A stretch of 64,000 nucleotides of DNA from Trichostrongylus colubriformis (lineage: Eukaryota > Nematoda > Chromadorea > Rhabditida > Trichostrongylidae), in the NCBI GenBank assembly GCA_963978905.1, contig OZ022260.1, forward strand, positions 45,281,551 through 45,345,550. Reading direction: 5' to 3'. Position 1 is the stretch's first letter; each line of letters begins with the position of its first letter. The notes beneath the pieces are model-generated. The model was given only the letters and a program-made list of their open reading frames with translations. It was not told the origin of the DNA and made no database searches. Below, piece by piece: positions 12,033-23,853 of this stretch. Made by a program: the position numbers and the translations under genes.

Positions 12033-12840
12033 GAAAAAAGGTTTTCTGCACTAGAACCTTTGTCAAAAATTTGGAGGCCACAAGCGGAAATGCACGAGTG
12101 TAGTGTGTGTTTCCCAAATGCATCCACATCTGCAGGTGGTGCCGATCAGCGGCTAACGTTCACGAATTATTCCACAATCAGTTCTGAATATGTTTGCGGA
12201 ACAGGAGGCTCACCCCTTAGTCCCATGATTGTCAACACCGTGCCTTCATCATTTCACTCTCCCCTGCCGTCTGTAGTAAAAGACATCTTCGGGGGCACCC
12301 TCAACCCACCTTGTTCGAAAGTGATCAAGGAAGAGCCCTTCAGCGAAGACAGTGCATTCTCCGCTTCAACTATAAAATCACAGCAAGTAACGGCAGCAGA
12401 GGTATTGGTTAAAGAGGAGCCAGAAGGTAATTGTTGAGCCAAATTGTTAGATTTTGACGAAAATGGTGGCTTTACTTCTAGAGACATTCTTCCCACCACC
12501 ACTCATATCAAGTTCATCCGATTCGATACCGTCAAAAATAAGTTCAATGAAGCAAGACCAGAGTGGAGATCGCTCCGTGAGTTCGATCTGCTTAATTGTG
12601 GATAGTTCAAAGCGGAAGAAAGATTATCTCTCTCTTATACTTTCTTCAGTATGAGTGATTGAACTTACTTTCCATATCATTTTCCTCGATATTATCCTAC
12701 GGCACCGCGCTCCTATTGTAGCCATCAATCTTGTGGTTGAACATAAAGCTTATGTTTAGAGTGATATTGTGGCGCAGGTCTCCATTCATGTCGGATATCC
12801 TCGTCCACTTGAGAAGCAAGAAGTTCGTCTCGGCAGACTG
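12033..12840 (+). CDS. probable N-terminal exons of the SNAPC3-like gene
   Basis: Three exons join in compatible phases: 12033-12426, 12482-12576 and 12778-12840. Introns are 55 and 201 bases, with CAG or TAG acceptors and GT donors. An in-frame ATG lies at 12090, but the frame is also open back to the acceptor, so the first exon may be internal. The product is low-complexity and Ser/Pro-rich, with two KEEP motifs that fit the sumoylation pattern psi-K-x-E. The third exon (VSIHVGYPRP) resembles the start of the conserved SNAPC3 region. The link to the SNAPC3 core at 14.0 kb is inferred from strand, order and spacing; the intervening exon phases are not resolved. Confidence 0.45.
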
Positions 12841-13605
12841 GTGAGCTTCCTTCTTACATGTATGAATACAGTAACCTTAGAAGAATGCGTCAAAAAATTT
12901 TCAAATGTTCAGCGTGCTCAAACTCTAGATGCTAGTTCTAACAGGGATACGCAGTATTACTTGTGTAACTTCTTGGAGACAGCGGTAGGGATAGTGTGAT
13001 GAGAAACTCGAAATGAGTCATCCAAATAAAAACTGAGTCTAAGAAGACTATATGAAACACGGCTCCCAATAAGAAACGCGCTTTTGGGGTGTGGGGCATT
13101 GTTCCTAACAGGCTCCGCCTTCCCTAGCAGAGTTCGCCCACTAGGGTCGAAGCCGAAAAATCGCTGGAGTAATGAGTTGTGTTATGAGCATGATAGCACA
13201 ATGATATTAGGTCGTCAAAAAGTACCCGCCATTTTGCATTGCCTAACTTCGGCAGATGATATTTCCACTCAAACAAATATAATTGCCTGTAACGGAAGAA
13301 GAATTATTAGACTCTGCTCACTTTTTAGATTCAGCAGTTACAATGCAGATCCTATCAGTTTTTATACAAGATTTTCTATCATTGTGATGTGCAAACTCTT
13401 GAAAGACGATTTTGACATCCCTCTCTTCTTGGAACCATATCTCCTCTAAGAGATGTTCCGGAGTGCAAGAAGTATTGATCTATATTGAACACATCCCTGT
13501 TTTGCAGAAATAAAGCAGAACTTCCGCACCTTGATTTGTGCAGTTTTTTTTGACAGTTAATTCGGATGCGGGTTTTGGCGTCACTTACACCTTACCTGTT
13601 TACAG

Positions 13606-13694
13606 AGGACGGCATTTCCGGTGAACATGGATCGGTTTTTCGTTGGAAGGCTGCGCAGGTTGCACTCCACGAAGAGAAAGTCCGCAGAATTATG
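13606..13694 (+). CDS. probable internal exon between N-terminal and core SNAPC3 exons
   Basis: A good acceptor (CTGTTTACAG) and a GTAGCT donor enclose a frame that ends in phase 0 and includes GSVFRWKAAQVALHEEKVRR, a charged helix-like segment. It lies between the Ser/Pro-rich exons and the conserved SNAPC3 exons on the same strand. Its join to both neighbours is unproven. Confidence 0.35.
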
Positions 13695-14020
13695 GTAGCT
13701 GCGCCAACGATGAGCCATGATTAAGTGATTAAACCATGCATCATTTTGGCACACTGTCTCTCTTGACGAAGACTTGTAGAGCTACCCTCCTATCACTTAC
13801 GGCTGGCATCAATCCTTTCGGAAATACCGTTATATTTCTAGTTGAGTGCGCCTTACTTCCCGAAGCTCTGAGGTATCTTATGTCATCATTCAAAAATCGT
13901 ACTTTCCATGGCTTAAAAAAATGGTTGAAATAGCGCGATAACAGTTTTCTTTAGCAAAAAAAAAGGACGCCCGAGATTCAACCGAGATAACTGATATTGT
14001 AATAGAGCCCTATGAGTTAG

Positions 14021-17000
14021 CTATGCTCAACTGGCTGGCGAGTTGAATGTGCTCAACTGGCTTTCTGTACTTTACAACCATCATGCTCTGACGGCTTATT
14101 GTGGTAGCGAAACTGCTATTAAGAAAACTCCAATTCAGCTAAAAGTTCTTGATCGATTGTTGATGCTTGGATCGAACACCCTGAAAGATTTGAAGAATGC
14201 TATTGAATGTCCATCAGATAACCATGTATTTGAAGACGTCAGCGAAAGAGCTGTTTCAGACGAGGACCTCTGTAAGGTAACTCGTTTTTCATTTTTTTTT
14301 TCTTTTTCTAGTCGAGACGTGAAGGGAAAGTCCTGAATTTGAATTTCTTTGCATCAGAATCGCTATCCATCTTCGTACTTCTTTTTCCATGACACGTTTT
14401 ACATCGATCTCGAACCGAAAGGTTCTCAGGACATTACCAGGTATTACTATATGTATTACAATGATCGCATGTGGAGGTATGTACAAATCTCAGGGTAACC
14501 CCTCAGATGCTCCTGGTTTCTATGAAATTGAGCAACTCCATATGGTGAGGTGTCGTGAAATCTCTGAATGCATTTGTGATGTTTCTATTAGGTTGATTCA
14601 TAATAAATCGGACAAATTGACCAATTTTAATCATTGTCGTACAACTTTTTTACGACAACAGGGATTCACTTGAAATATACTCCATCTTTATCGATGACCT
14701 TCTGCCACGGTATAGGCAGATCATGGATGCCCTTGCTCCAGAAGGCCGGAAGCTGGAGCTCGAAGAAGTTGCCGAGTGCCGCCTTGACCTCGTCGCGAGT
14801 TTTGAAGTCTTGGCCGTCCAGGTGGCGTTGGCTGTGGGAGAAAAGGTGGAAATCTGAAGGGGCCAGATCTGGGGAGTACGGTGGGTATAGAAGTACGGTC
14901 CAACTGTACGACAGCAGCTCGGCCTTGGTCGATTGGCGAAGTGCGGTCAGTGGAAGTAGACACGTTGTCGTGCTGGAAGTAGACATGTGACCGCCGCCGT
15001 AGCGAACTTTGGACATTGGCTTTCAATTCTCGTAATTGACGAACGTAGACGTCGGCGGATACTGTGGTACCTTCATCGAGCAGCTCCCAGTACTCTACGC
15101 CGTGTACGCTCCACCAACCGCGGTTTTCGTCTTCGATGGAATAGTCGCCTGACGCAAACTTCGAATGCTACAACTACAGTGTACTTCTGCCGGGGGCATG
15201 CTCCTTGTGAACTTCTATCAGACGTCTGCCGATATCCGCGGGTTCCTGGCCAGATAGCGATATAAATAGTATGACGTTGCGGATGTGGTCTCCGGACCGC
15301 TTGAAATCGTGCGGCATTGTGGCGGAATGAATTTACTTTGTAGTGATTATTTTGCGGTACTTTGAAGAGCTTTTCATACTCATTCCAACGGTACCTCGCG
15401 CGTCCATTTTCGTTAATTCGTTACTGAGTTATGATCTCTAGAAATCATCACTACCATTTGTCCGATTTATTATGAATCAACCTAATAAATATTCATGCGC
15501 AATTTTTGATGGAAATTCTGGAATTTCCTTGATACTAGCCAAGTTTACGATGTGCTCCTACGAGAGTTTTCTATGCACTATGTTCTCCCTGATTCTTTAA
15601 GTCTCGCATGCCAAACTTGCCATGTTTTCTAGAAATTGGCCCTTTTTATGAGTATTGGGAGCTATCAACAACAACCCCACTTTTTCATTACCATTTCAAA
15701 CCTCTTGGGTAGAAAGTTGTCCGCAGCGATAAAAGGATCTTCTACATACGAGTATCACAGTGACACTTGAGGAATCCTTTGGTTCACAGGCGTGTGCGCG
15801 TGAGCAGAGTAGGATAAACATCGACTTTGCACAAAACGCGTGTTCGGAAATAGCTTGAATACAATGTTACTCTCGTTTGACACAAACATACCTTGACATG
15901 CCCGCTGACGGTGGCATTGCAAGGAGGTCGATCCCGATCGAGCAAGGACTGCGAAGGTTCGAGATCTCATGCATGGTCAGTGCCATTATTTACAATAAGA
16001 GAGTCGATCTACGGAGGACTGGAGAAGTCCTCGAAGGATTTGCCTCAAAACTCTGAAATTTCTTCTTTCCCATACAGTTGTGTTGTCTCGGTCATTACGG
16101 GTATCTGCAAAGTTTCACGCGGAAAATTAAAATCCTGCGGAGTTACGACTTATCAAGGAGGGAGATTCGCCTCAACCGATGTGATATACTTGTTCTGAGG
16201 GTCAGACTATTTTGGGTGCAACTTGCCATTGTAGGATATTGACCAATACTCTCATGTTCTTCTAATTCAAGAATTGAGGTAGTAGGCCAATACTAATAAT
16301 TTTTATTCAACTGGTCAGTTTAGTGAGGTACGTTCATGGGCTATAGAACGTGGTCTAGGGCAAACAAATGTTGCTGACATGAACACAACTAGGTGAGTTC
16401 ACTATTGTGGCTTTATTTTGTTTACTATGGTAACTTATTTGCTTTCTTCATTCAACGAACGAGACTCATATGGTTGATACAAATGCAAGTTTTTGTGAAC
16501 ACGTCCGCTTTGTTGTCACAAAAAGGTCCCCACGTATTTAGTTTTTGGACTATAACGGAATAGCCCTTAGTGGTGGGTTATTTCCGTATCTATAATGCCT
16601 TCAAATGCTATGAGTAAGCAGGATTTTTGACTCTGTGCTCATTGAGTTCACTTTGTAATACTTCGCAGGTGGCACTTTCCGCGATAATTGCACCAGCTAT
16701 TTACCCTGCCGCAGCCGGTAGACCCTCGGGTAAATGTCGAGGCTCACCTTTTAAGCGCGCCACGAGGCTTCCTGGCAGCGCTAAACCCGCGGGAAGCGTG
16801 AGAATAGGTTCGTTCAAACCTATCATTGCAGTGCAACATGAAATGCATTGTTCAATCTCAGCAAGCGGACTTGGCTTCATGCCATTTTCTGTAACTGATC
16901 TTGAGCAGCATATACTTGTTCTGAGGGTCTGACTATTTTGGGTGCAACTTCCCACTGTAGGATATTGACCAATACTCTCATGTTCTTCTAATTCAAGAAT

Positions 17001-17618
17001 TGAGGTAGTTATAGGCCAATATTAATAATTTTTATTCAACTGGCCAGTTTAGTGAGGTACGATCATGGGCTATAGACCATTTTTCATGCTTCTGTAACTG
17101 ATCCATCGTAACTGAAAGCATGAAACTGAGCTCTGGATAAGTGTATCAAATAATGTCTCGTACGGCTCCGTTGCGATGGAAAGAGATTTTCCACGAAGCA
17201 GCATGAAAAAATAGCGAAGCACTCCTTTTGTTCATTAATGCATAGGCATGAGTAATGTCAGTGTATAATTGACTCTCCGGAAACCGCACACCACCTTAGC
17301 TGTGAGGGGTGTCCTACTGAGATAGCCTTTTTTTATTGGCCGACAAACATATACAAAAGAAAAAAAGTTTTCAAAAGCAGAAAGGTCTTCATGGGACTGT
17401 TTTCCGAAGAAGTGTTGAGCCGCCCAAGTTTGCTATCTGAGTATCCTGGGTTTTTCACTTCATGTCCATCACTGGCATGAAACTCTTCCGTCGTCACCGA
17501 TAAAAATTATGCAATAATTTAGAATTGCTGACCTGAAATGCCGTCTAGGCGCGCCATATCTGTATGTTCATGCTGGAGCATGTGAACACCTGATCTCCTT
17601 TAATAGTCTTGCACTAAG
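14021..17618 (+). CDS. SNAPC3-like snRNA-activating protein complex subunit, core exons
   Basis: SNAPC3 (SNAP50) is a nuclear DNA-binding subunit of the complex that recognises the proximal sequence element of snRNA genes. Exons: about 14021-14276 (start uncertain), 14358-14440, 16324-16392 and 17523-17618; phases agree from 14276 onward. The family signature is seen in order: LGSNTLKDLKNAIECPSD, RYPSSYFFFHDTFYIDL, EVRSWAIERGLG, then LKCRLGAPYLYVHAGACEH, the conserved G-x-PY-x-Y-x-H-x-G-x-CEH motif. The gene continues at 24209. The 1.9-kb intron 14441-16323 holds a deleted mariner. The 5' part of the 16324 exon is duplicated at about 17040. I see no stop or frame break in these exons, so the gene is probably functional. 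Confidence 0.85.
14591..15482 (-). mobile_element. deleted mariner transposon
   Basis: Perfect 27-bp inverted ends (GGTTGATTCATAATAAATCG and on) are flanked by TA at 14589-14590 and 15483-15484. The total length is 892 bp against roughly 1.3 kb for full mariners. On the minus strand the N-terminal part is recognisable near 15320 (HDFKRSGDHIR). The C-terminal catalytic end carries YSPDLAPSDFHLF near 14840-14880, the last Asp of the mariner D,D34D triad. The middle, including the first catalytic Asp, is missing and frames are shifted, so it cannot make transposase. It lies in an intron of the SNAPC3-like gene. Confidence 0.9.
16185..16355 (+). repeat. direct duplication, copy 1 (covers intron end and exon start)
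   Basis: About 170 bp from ATATACTTGTTCTGAGGGTC to GGGCTATAGA recur at about 16909-17080 with roughly 95 percent identity. This copy contains the acceptor and first 30 or so bases of the SNAPC3 exon at 16324. See the paired entry. Confidence 0.85.
16909..17080 (+). repeat. direct duplication, copy 2 (dead exon fragment)
   Basis: This is the second copy of the 16185-16355 segment. It carries the same branch region and acceptor followed by a partial exon, but the frame is not continued by a matching exon 3' part or donor. It is therefore a pseudo-exon in the intron between 16392 and 17523. Confidence 0.8.
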
Positions 17619-17727
17619 GTAGGCTTTTTTCTTGAACTTAACGAAATACATTTTCTCGACTGTAGTTGGAGGATGGTATTCCAGCGGTGAGGCAATCAGC
17701 CTCAGACAATGCGCCTCATTGAGAAGG

Positions 17728-17955
17728 GGTGAGGCTACTTACTCCGGAAAATCGCGTGGCCACCCGCGGCGAGGGCGCGGCGGGTGCGAGTGCCAGTGGC
17801 AGGGCATGGCAGCCTTCAAGCGAGACAATGTGCATGGGTGGAAGCGGCGCAGAAGGTGACGCAGCCACGGTTTGCCGTGCTCCCAAGAGCAATCGATTCG
17901 CAGGTCGGACTCGCCGCGGGTGGCCACACGATTTTCCGTAGAAAGTAGCCTCACC
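17728..17955. mobile_element. MITE family M1, copy 1
   Basis: The inverted ends read GGTGAGGCTACTTACTCCGG and its near complement, extending about 48 bp with a GC-rich core. A related copy with inverted interior is at 54977-55206, and partial relatives lie near 56575-56660 and 57345-57410. The target duplication is unclear. No coding capacity. Confidence 0.75.
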
Positions 17956-19342
17956 TTTGAGATAGTTGTAACCCAGCTTCGGATCCGAATCCCGCAACAT
18001 GTGCAGCTGGAGAAAACACTTTGACGTGGAGTGGTAGTGCCTCAGTCCTTTATACTACGCAGCGATAGTTGCCCGTGAGCTCCCATTCCTAATCAGGAAT
18101 TATCGTGGAGTTCCCAAATGGGTGGTAGGAAACCATAGGTGGTGCGACGCCAGGTGACGGATAGGGGGAAACCGAATTACGGCTTAGACACGTAGGTCAG
18201 CAACAGGGCACCTATTCTCGCTTTATGTTGGGCCGAATCATAATATGATGCAAATGCACTCTTAATCTTCTCGTCTCTTCGGTCGAGAACCTGCCTATCA
18301 CTTCAGCCAGGATCAGTGGCTGAAAGAGGCAAAAGTTGCAGGTGTCCCGAGCTGAACACTTATCATTCGCGGCTCATGCATCTGAGTAAGCGATAGCATG
18401 AATTACGATTATCAATTGAGGAGATACTCTGCACGGACCCTCCAAAAGGGCTCATCCTCATGCGCATGAGTGTGACTTGCTTTTCCAAATGTGTATGCCC
18501 TTCGCGATATTGCTCTCCCTTTAAAGCAGGATACGCAGCTTGTTATCATATGATAAATGTGTCACATTACTTATCGCTGTGCTGTAATGCAACATATTTG
18601 TCTCAGGATGTGAAGGTGTATTTTGTTGAACAACATTGGTTGTTACAACCAGCTTTGAATGCTAAATTTTTCATTAATATTGGTTTTAACAATTTTAGGT
18701 AAAATTTTAATTGTTAGAAATATTTTTTATAATTTTTTGTTGTTTCATAATAAATAGGCCAACAGGTGGAAGCTTATCATCTTTGTGGACAAGACCATTT
18801 GCAGCTGGGCCCCTCTTCCCTTGTAAATCCCAACTTCTCTTTCAATGGGTTTGTGCTCAAAGAACCCGAGATTATTTGCGATTTGGATATATCTTCTAGA
18901 ACTCTTTCAAAAACTATTGTCATTAAATTAGTGAACGTAGCTCACTGCAAAGCAAACTTTATTTTACGCGCTTTTTCCACAAAGAACACGAAGACGTCTT
19001 TCCAAGTACTTACCACCTCAGTGGGGACTTGAAACTGAGATGAAAGTTATGCTATTTTGAATTCCTATAAAAGCTTTCCGCTGGATTGATAAACATGGAT
19101 TTTAACACACTTTATTAGTTTTTTAGGTATTTGCCGTACCAGGGGCCACTGTTGTAAAATTTTGAGGGGGGAGCAAATTCTACTTGATTTTATATATCAT
19201 TCTTGCACGCTAAGAATAACTGCTCTCTCAAATAATTTACCACCCTGTGTGGTAGTAGAGCTTTCCGAGCTCGTTTGGAAGCAAAATAAAGGAAATAGTT
19301 TATTCGAAGGTGTTTCTGTAGACAGAAATTGAATTTTCTGTT
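17956..19342. other. SNAPC3 intron sequence, no exon supported
   Basis: This is the left part of the intron that runs from 17619 to 24208. Protein-like open segments at about 18531-18690 and 18766-19032 were examined but cannot be placed in the SNAPC3 reading frame or matched to another family. Confidence 0.5.
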
Positions 19343-19568
19343 TGTTGTGGAGTGCCGGAGAGCGAGACGATGCAGAAGTCGTTTATTAGTCGAACGAACA
19401 AGTGAACTGAGTAATAGAACAATGGCGGGTTTATATACCCTGAAGGCCTGGTCAAATCCTTAGTCAAACAACCTATAGGCACGATCAAATCACAGACTGT
19501 AAAGATCAAAGGATACCAAAGTGTGCACTAAATAAGATCATCCTCATTCACCGGGAAGGCCTACAACA
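19343..19568 (-). repeat. 3' LTR of the Ty3/gypsy element
   Basis: The 226-bp LTR is identical to the copy at 23854-24079. It begins and ends with TGTTGT/ACAACA, and the 5-bp duplication CTGTT lies immediately outside. Confidence 0.97.
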
Positions 19569-19579
19569 CCTCCCCCTTT
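19569..19579 (-). promoter_or_regulatory. polypurine tract of the Ty3/gypsy element
   Basis: On the minus strand AAAGGGGGAGG abuts the 3' LTR. This is the expected position and composition for the plus-strand DNA primer. Confidence 0.9.
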
Positions 19580-19589
19580 AAGTACAAAA

Positions 19590-22500
19590 CTAAACATAAG
19601 ATTTCTTCTTCGGATCCACGTGAAGTCGGCGCGGCGAATGTCGAGTCCGTGGCGATCGGCGAAGTCGTGGCGTCGTCGCTGGTGTGGACGGTGGCGTTGA
19701 ATCGCAGTCGGGTGGGGAAGTGGCGGCCGGCGACGTCGCTTCGTCATTTGATGTTGACGGAACATCAGTAACGGCAGGTTCTCCAGGTATAGGGGTCAAG
19801 TCGAAAGTTTCAAGTAGTTTGTCGACGACTGGCGTATGGTCGCGTGGTTTTAGCTGATTTGCGTGTCGCGTCCACAGTAAGTTTGCACAGCGTACTCGAT
19901 AGAGGGCGTTTCCGAGGCGCTGAGTGATGATTCCAGACGTCCAAGTCGCCTTTGGTCCTCGATAATCCTTGGCGTAGACAGCGTCGCCAACATCAAATTG
20001 GCGGCGTCGTGAACCATGATGCCTATTAAATTGCTCCTCCATTTTTGTGTCCCGTGGCCCAACGTTTTTGTCAGTGGAGGGCATCATCAATGCGAGCTCA
20101 GTGCGGTGTCGGCGACCCAGAAAATTCTCAGCCGGAGAGAGATGATTCGGTCCCGACGGGCATGGTGTCGAGCGATATGCCATGAGGAAGGTTTGTAGAG
20201 CGTCTGCCGGCGCTTCCTCCCTCTTTAACTTGGCTAATCCTCTCTTGAAAGTATCCACAAAACGCTCTGCCTGGCCATTGCTCTGCGGGTGAAAAGGAGG
20301 GGACCGAATGTGTTCGATTCCACGGCGTCGGCAGAAATCTTCAAATAGCGTAGATGTAAACTGTGTGCCGTTGTCCGTGATGAGCATTTGTGGATTCCCG
20401 AATTGCGCGAAAATTGTCATCATAGCCTTGATTGTAGCCGGCGTGGAGATTGCATCCATCCGTACTATTTCCGGCCATTTGGAGTAAGCGTCCACGATGA
20501 CAAGGTAGAAGGTTCCGTCGAGTGGTCCAGCGAAGTCGGCGTGCACTCTTGTCCATGGCGCTGTTGCTTTCGGCCAAGAGTGAAGTTCAGTCTTCACTGG
20601 ATTCTTAGCGAATTTTGCACAAGTAGTGCAGTTTCTAACAAGGCTCTCAATGTCTGCGTCGATTGACGGCCAGTAGACGTAGCTGCGAGCGAGCATTTTC
20701 ATCCTTGTTTGTCCTGGATGAGCTTTGTGGAGCGTTTGTAGTACGCGACGTTGTAGAGTCTTCGGGATTACGAGACGGTTTGCAGTGAGAAGGCATGAAT
20801 CAGCGGTTGAAAGCGATCCGCGACGGTTGTAATAGGGCCACAGTGGAGAGTTTTGATCCATTCTAGGCCAGCGTCCGGATTGGTTGCAGGAGATCACTTG
20901 GGATAGAATAGCGTCGGCCGCAGTTGCGGTCTGTATTGCTTCAAGGGAGACCGGAAGATGCGTACAGGTTTCCTTCAGTTCGGCGGATATTTCGACTTCC
21001 ACAGCGGCGATGACTTTATCTTCTGATTCCGTTGAACATGACATCAACAGACGTGAGAGCGCATCCGCTTGTCCAAAGTCGCTTGTCCTAACATACTGGA
21101 TACTGAAGTCGTAGTTAAGTAGGATAGTCGCCCATCGTTGCAGGCGATTGGCGCTGTACACCGGTACTCCTTTCTTACTCCCAAAGATCGATATGAGCGG
21201 TTTGTGGTCCGTCCTTAGGATGAAGTGACGTCCATGGATGAAGCGATGAAAATTCTGTACTGCGAAAATGAGGGCGAGTGCTTCCTTCTCGATTTGGCTG
21301 TACTTCTTTTGGGCTGGCGTTAAGGCACGGTTTGCATGGTACACGGCCTTTTCCACTCCATTTGGGAATCTGTGCGAAAGTACAGCTCCAATTCCAAAGT
21401 TTGAAGCGTCTGCGGCAACAATGATGGGAAGCTTGGGATCGTAGTGCGTCAGAAGTAGATCTGACTTGAGTGTCGCTTTGATGCGGTCAAATGAAGACTG
21501 ACACTCCGGTGTCCATGCGTAAGTAGTCTCCTTCCTGGTGAGAGCGTCCAGTGGAGCCCGTAGATTGTGTAGATCCCTCACAAAAGACCCGTAGAAATTG
21601 ACCAATCCCAGAAATGCGCGAAGTTGTGTGACGTCCTTCGGCGGTGGCATCTTGTGAATTGCGTCGATCTTTTGAGGGTCCGGGCGGCGTCCTTCGGCGT
21701 TGATCACAAAACCCAGGTAGTGGATTTCGGTGTGCAGAAATGAACATTTCTCAAGGCGTACTCGTAATCCATAGTCGTGGATTCTTCGAAAGACAGCTTC
21801 TAAACGCGTGTTGTGTTCGTCGAGGGTCTTTCCAGTTACTATGATGTCGTCAAGGTAGGCAGCGGTACCTTCTAGTCCAGTGATCAGAGTGTCCATTTGT
21901 TGCTGGAAGATTCCCGGCGCGGACTTCACTCCAGAAGGTAAGCGGTTGAGTCGAAAGAGTCCGCGATGCGTGTTGATGGTCAGGAGATGTCGGGAATCTT
22001 CATCCACTTCCACTTGGAGGTACGCTTCGGCTAGATCCAGCTGCGAAAAGTATCTTCCTCCATTGAGCCTGGCAAAGATATCTTCTGGTGTTGGAAGTGG
22101 ATGCTGGTGCTGTTCCAAAGCATCGTTCAGACCTGTGGAGAAATCTGCGCATAGGCGAATGGATCCATTCTTCTTCTGAACAACGACCACGGGCGCAGCC
22201 CAGTCGGAGTGGTCGACTGGTGTTAGAACCTTGGCAGCAACCAGCCTGTCGATTTCTTGTGAGATCCGGGGTTGAACGGCGTAGGGGACTGGACGAGCCT
22301 TTCGAAAAACAGGCGTCGTATTTGGCTTCAGCTTGAGAGAAGCTTTCGACTTGTTGCAGCATCCTAGTCCGGCTGCAAACACTTCAGGAAAGTTGTTTTG
22401 GAGTCGCTTGGTAAGGGACATGCGCTGCGTCGCAAGAGTCGTTGCGGATATGGCGTTGCATGTGGTGTCTCCAGTAAGCCGTTGGAAGAGTGGCTTGACT

Positions 22501-23076
22501 TGCCGGATCCAGTCAAGGCCAAGCAGTGAGGCAGTGTCGGCCACGTGGCAGTATCCTCTTCCTTGGTGTCCCTCGATGGTGAAGGTGCATTCGAAGTGAC
22601 CACGGACGTTGATTGGCTTGTTATTCGCCGATTTCAGCTCGAATAACGATGGTAGAAGTTTTGGACGACCCATAGCGGTCCAGTCCTTGCTGCTTAGAAG
22701 AGTGACGTCGGCTCCCGTATCTAGGCGCATGCGGACGAGAGTTCCATCGATCTTCACAGTCCGGTAGATGCGTTCAATAGGAGCAGTGTCCGTGGTGGTG
22801 GAAGCGACGATGATTGCGTTGTTCGTTCGGCGGTGTTTCCTTTTCGGATTCCGCTTTCTGTCTCCATTGAAGTTTTTGCAGAATCCCTTCTTGTGCCCAG
22901 TGCGACCGCAGGCATGACAGCGTTTCTCCATGAAGTTGCATTCCTTGGCCCAGTGATTTCCTCCACAGCGAAAACATGGTGAGGGCGGCTCTTTGTTATG
23001 CTTCTTCTCAGCATTTACGGCATTGACATCCGGTGCTGAGGGTGAGCTGCCGAGGAGTTTCGCGTCCTGTCGATGT
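19590..23076 (-). CDS. gypsy gag C-terminus and pol polyprotein
   Basis: The open frame itself extends to 23207, giving 1205 codons; the first 40-50 codons overlap gag out of register and are probably not used. In that numbering: two CCHC zinc knuckles (78-90, 97-110) and protease LDTGAD (162-167). Reverse transcriptase spans about 295-505, with DLAEAY at 391 and YLDD at 451. RNase H spans about 595-720, with Asp600, Glu640 and Asp667. Integrase has an HHCC domain ending CTTC at 860-863 and the triad D891, D945, E981 with D,D35E spacing. A Ser/Pro/Thr-rich tail follows. All catalytic residues I could check are intact and there is no internal stop. It replicates the element by reverse transcription and integration. 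The entry to this frame from gag needs a -1 shift near 23060-23080. Confidence 0.95.
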
Positions 23077-23563
23077 CCAGGATCTGTTGAATCTCCGTGC
23101 TGAGCTCCCTGAGCGTAGTTTGCGGGTTGCACTCCAACTTGCGTAGCGCTTGGGTGCGTAATTCGGCGTATTCCGGAGCAGCGAGGCCACAAATCCAAAC
23201 AAGGCACTTCATCTGTTCGGCGGTGATCGCGCTGAACTCGGCCATCTCATGTCGTCGGTTCACCAGTCCCGTGTAGTCACGCAGAGTTTCGCCGTTGCAT
23301 TGGGTTCTGAGGTAGGCGTAACGACGAGCGAAGACTGATGTGTTGTGTCCGAACAGCTCTTGTAGCGTCTTCACGGTGTCCGCGAGTGGCAATTCAGCAG
23401 CCTTTCTGGGTAAGATATGGTTGGTGAAACGAGCGTAGGCAGCGGCGTCCAGTTTTGAGACGATGAGGCGTGCTCTCGCGGCATCGTCGAGCGTTGCCCC
23501 ATCTTGCGTTATGATGTCCTCGTAGCGGCTGTACCAGACGTCGAAGGTGCAGCCATTATCCGG
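23015..23563 (-). pseudogene. gypsy gag, middle part (second frame)
   Basis: This frame continues the capsid-like Gag after a shift near 23562-23575, with recognisable nematode gypsy Gag wording (DPDNGCTFDVWYSRYED), and runs to a stop at 23015. The zinc knuckles that should follow are in the next frame, from about 23076 downward. No canonical slippery heptamer is visible at either junction, so they look like 1-bp indels (or assembly errors) rather than programmed frameshifts. Confidence 0.75.
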
Positions 23564-23754
23564 ATCGGCGTGAATTCTGGCAAACGGCCAGACAGTGAAT
23601 TCGTGATAAACTCTGCCGACGTGGTGGGAGCTGTCGACGGGCTGGACCCCACCGTCGAGAACATCCCTCTCACCTCCTCCATAATTGCTCGAAGCATCTT
23701 CTGCTGGGCTTGTGCTTGAGCGTCCAGGATGGCTTGTAGAGTCTTCGCATCCAT
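23509..23754 (-). pseudogene. gypsy gag N-terminus (first frame)
   Basis: The ATG at 23754 lies about 100 bases after the 5' LTR. The frame opens MDAKTLQAILDAQAQAQ, a coiled-coil-like Gag start. Homology to Gag stops near 23565, after which this frame runs into a stop at 23509 while the Gag continues in another frame. Confidence 0.75.
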
Positions 23755-23835
23755 GGCAACACGTCGAGAATCCGGTAGGTTGAGAGATGCGGTGCGCGGT
23801 CGTCGGCGTTGAATTCGTTGTTGGCGGTGCGTAGA

Positions 23836-23851
23836 GAAGTCCTGATCGCCA
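23836..23851 (-). promoter_or_regulatory. primer-binding site candidate of the gypsy element
   Basis: On the minus strand TGGCGATCAGGACTTC starts two bases after the 5' LTR. The leading TGG matches the CCA end of a tRNA primer. I cannot say which tRNA it pairs with. Confidence 0.7.
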
Positions 23852-23853
23852 GA

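Noticed and set aside
18531..19032. Protein-like segments with splice-like edges, one recalling the RNF37/UBOX5 N-terminal region
   Set aside because: The resemblance is weak, the phases do not join to SNAPC3 exons, and the missing SNAPC3 exon was found at 24209 instead.
23060..23080. Programmed -1 frameshift between gypsy gag and pol
   Set aside because: No X-XXY-YYZ heptamer or clear downstream pseudoknot is visible; an indel is simpler.
23504..23719. Open frames antisense to gag and pol (23504-23719 and many others in 19.6-23.7 kb)
   Set aside because: They are shadows of the strongly supported gypsy coding strand.
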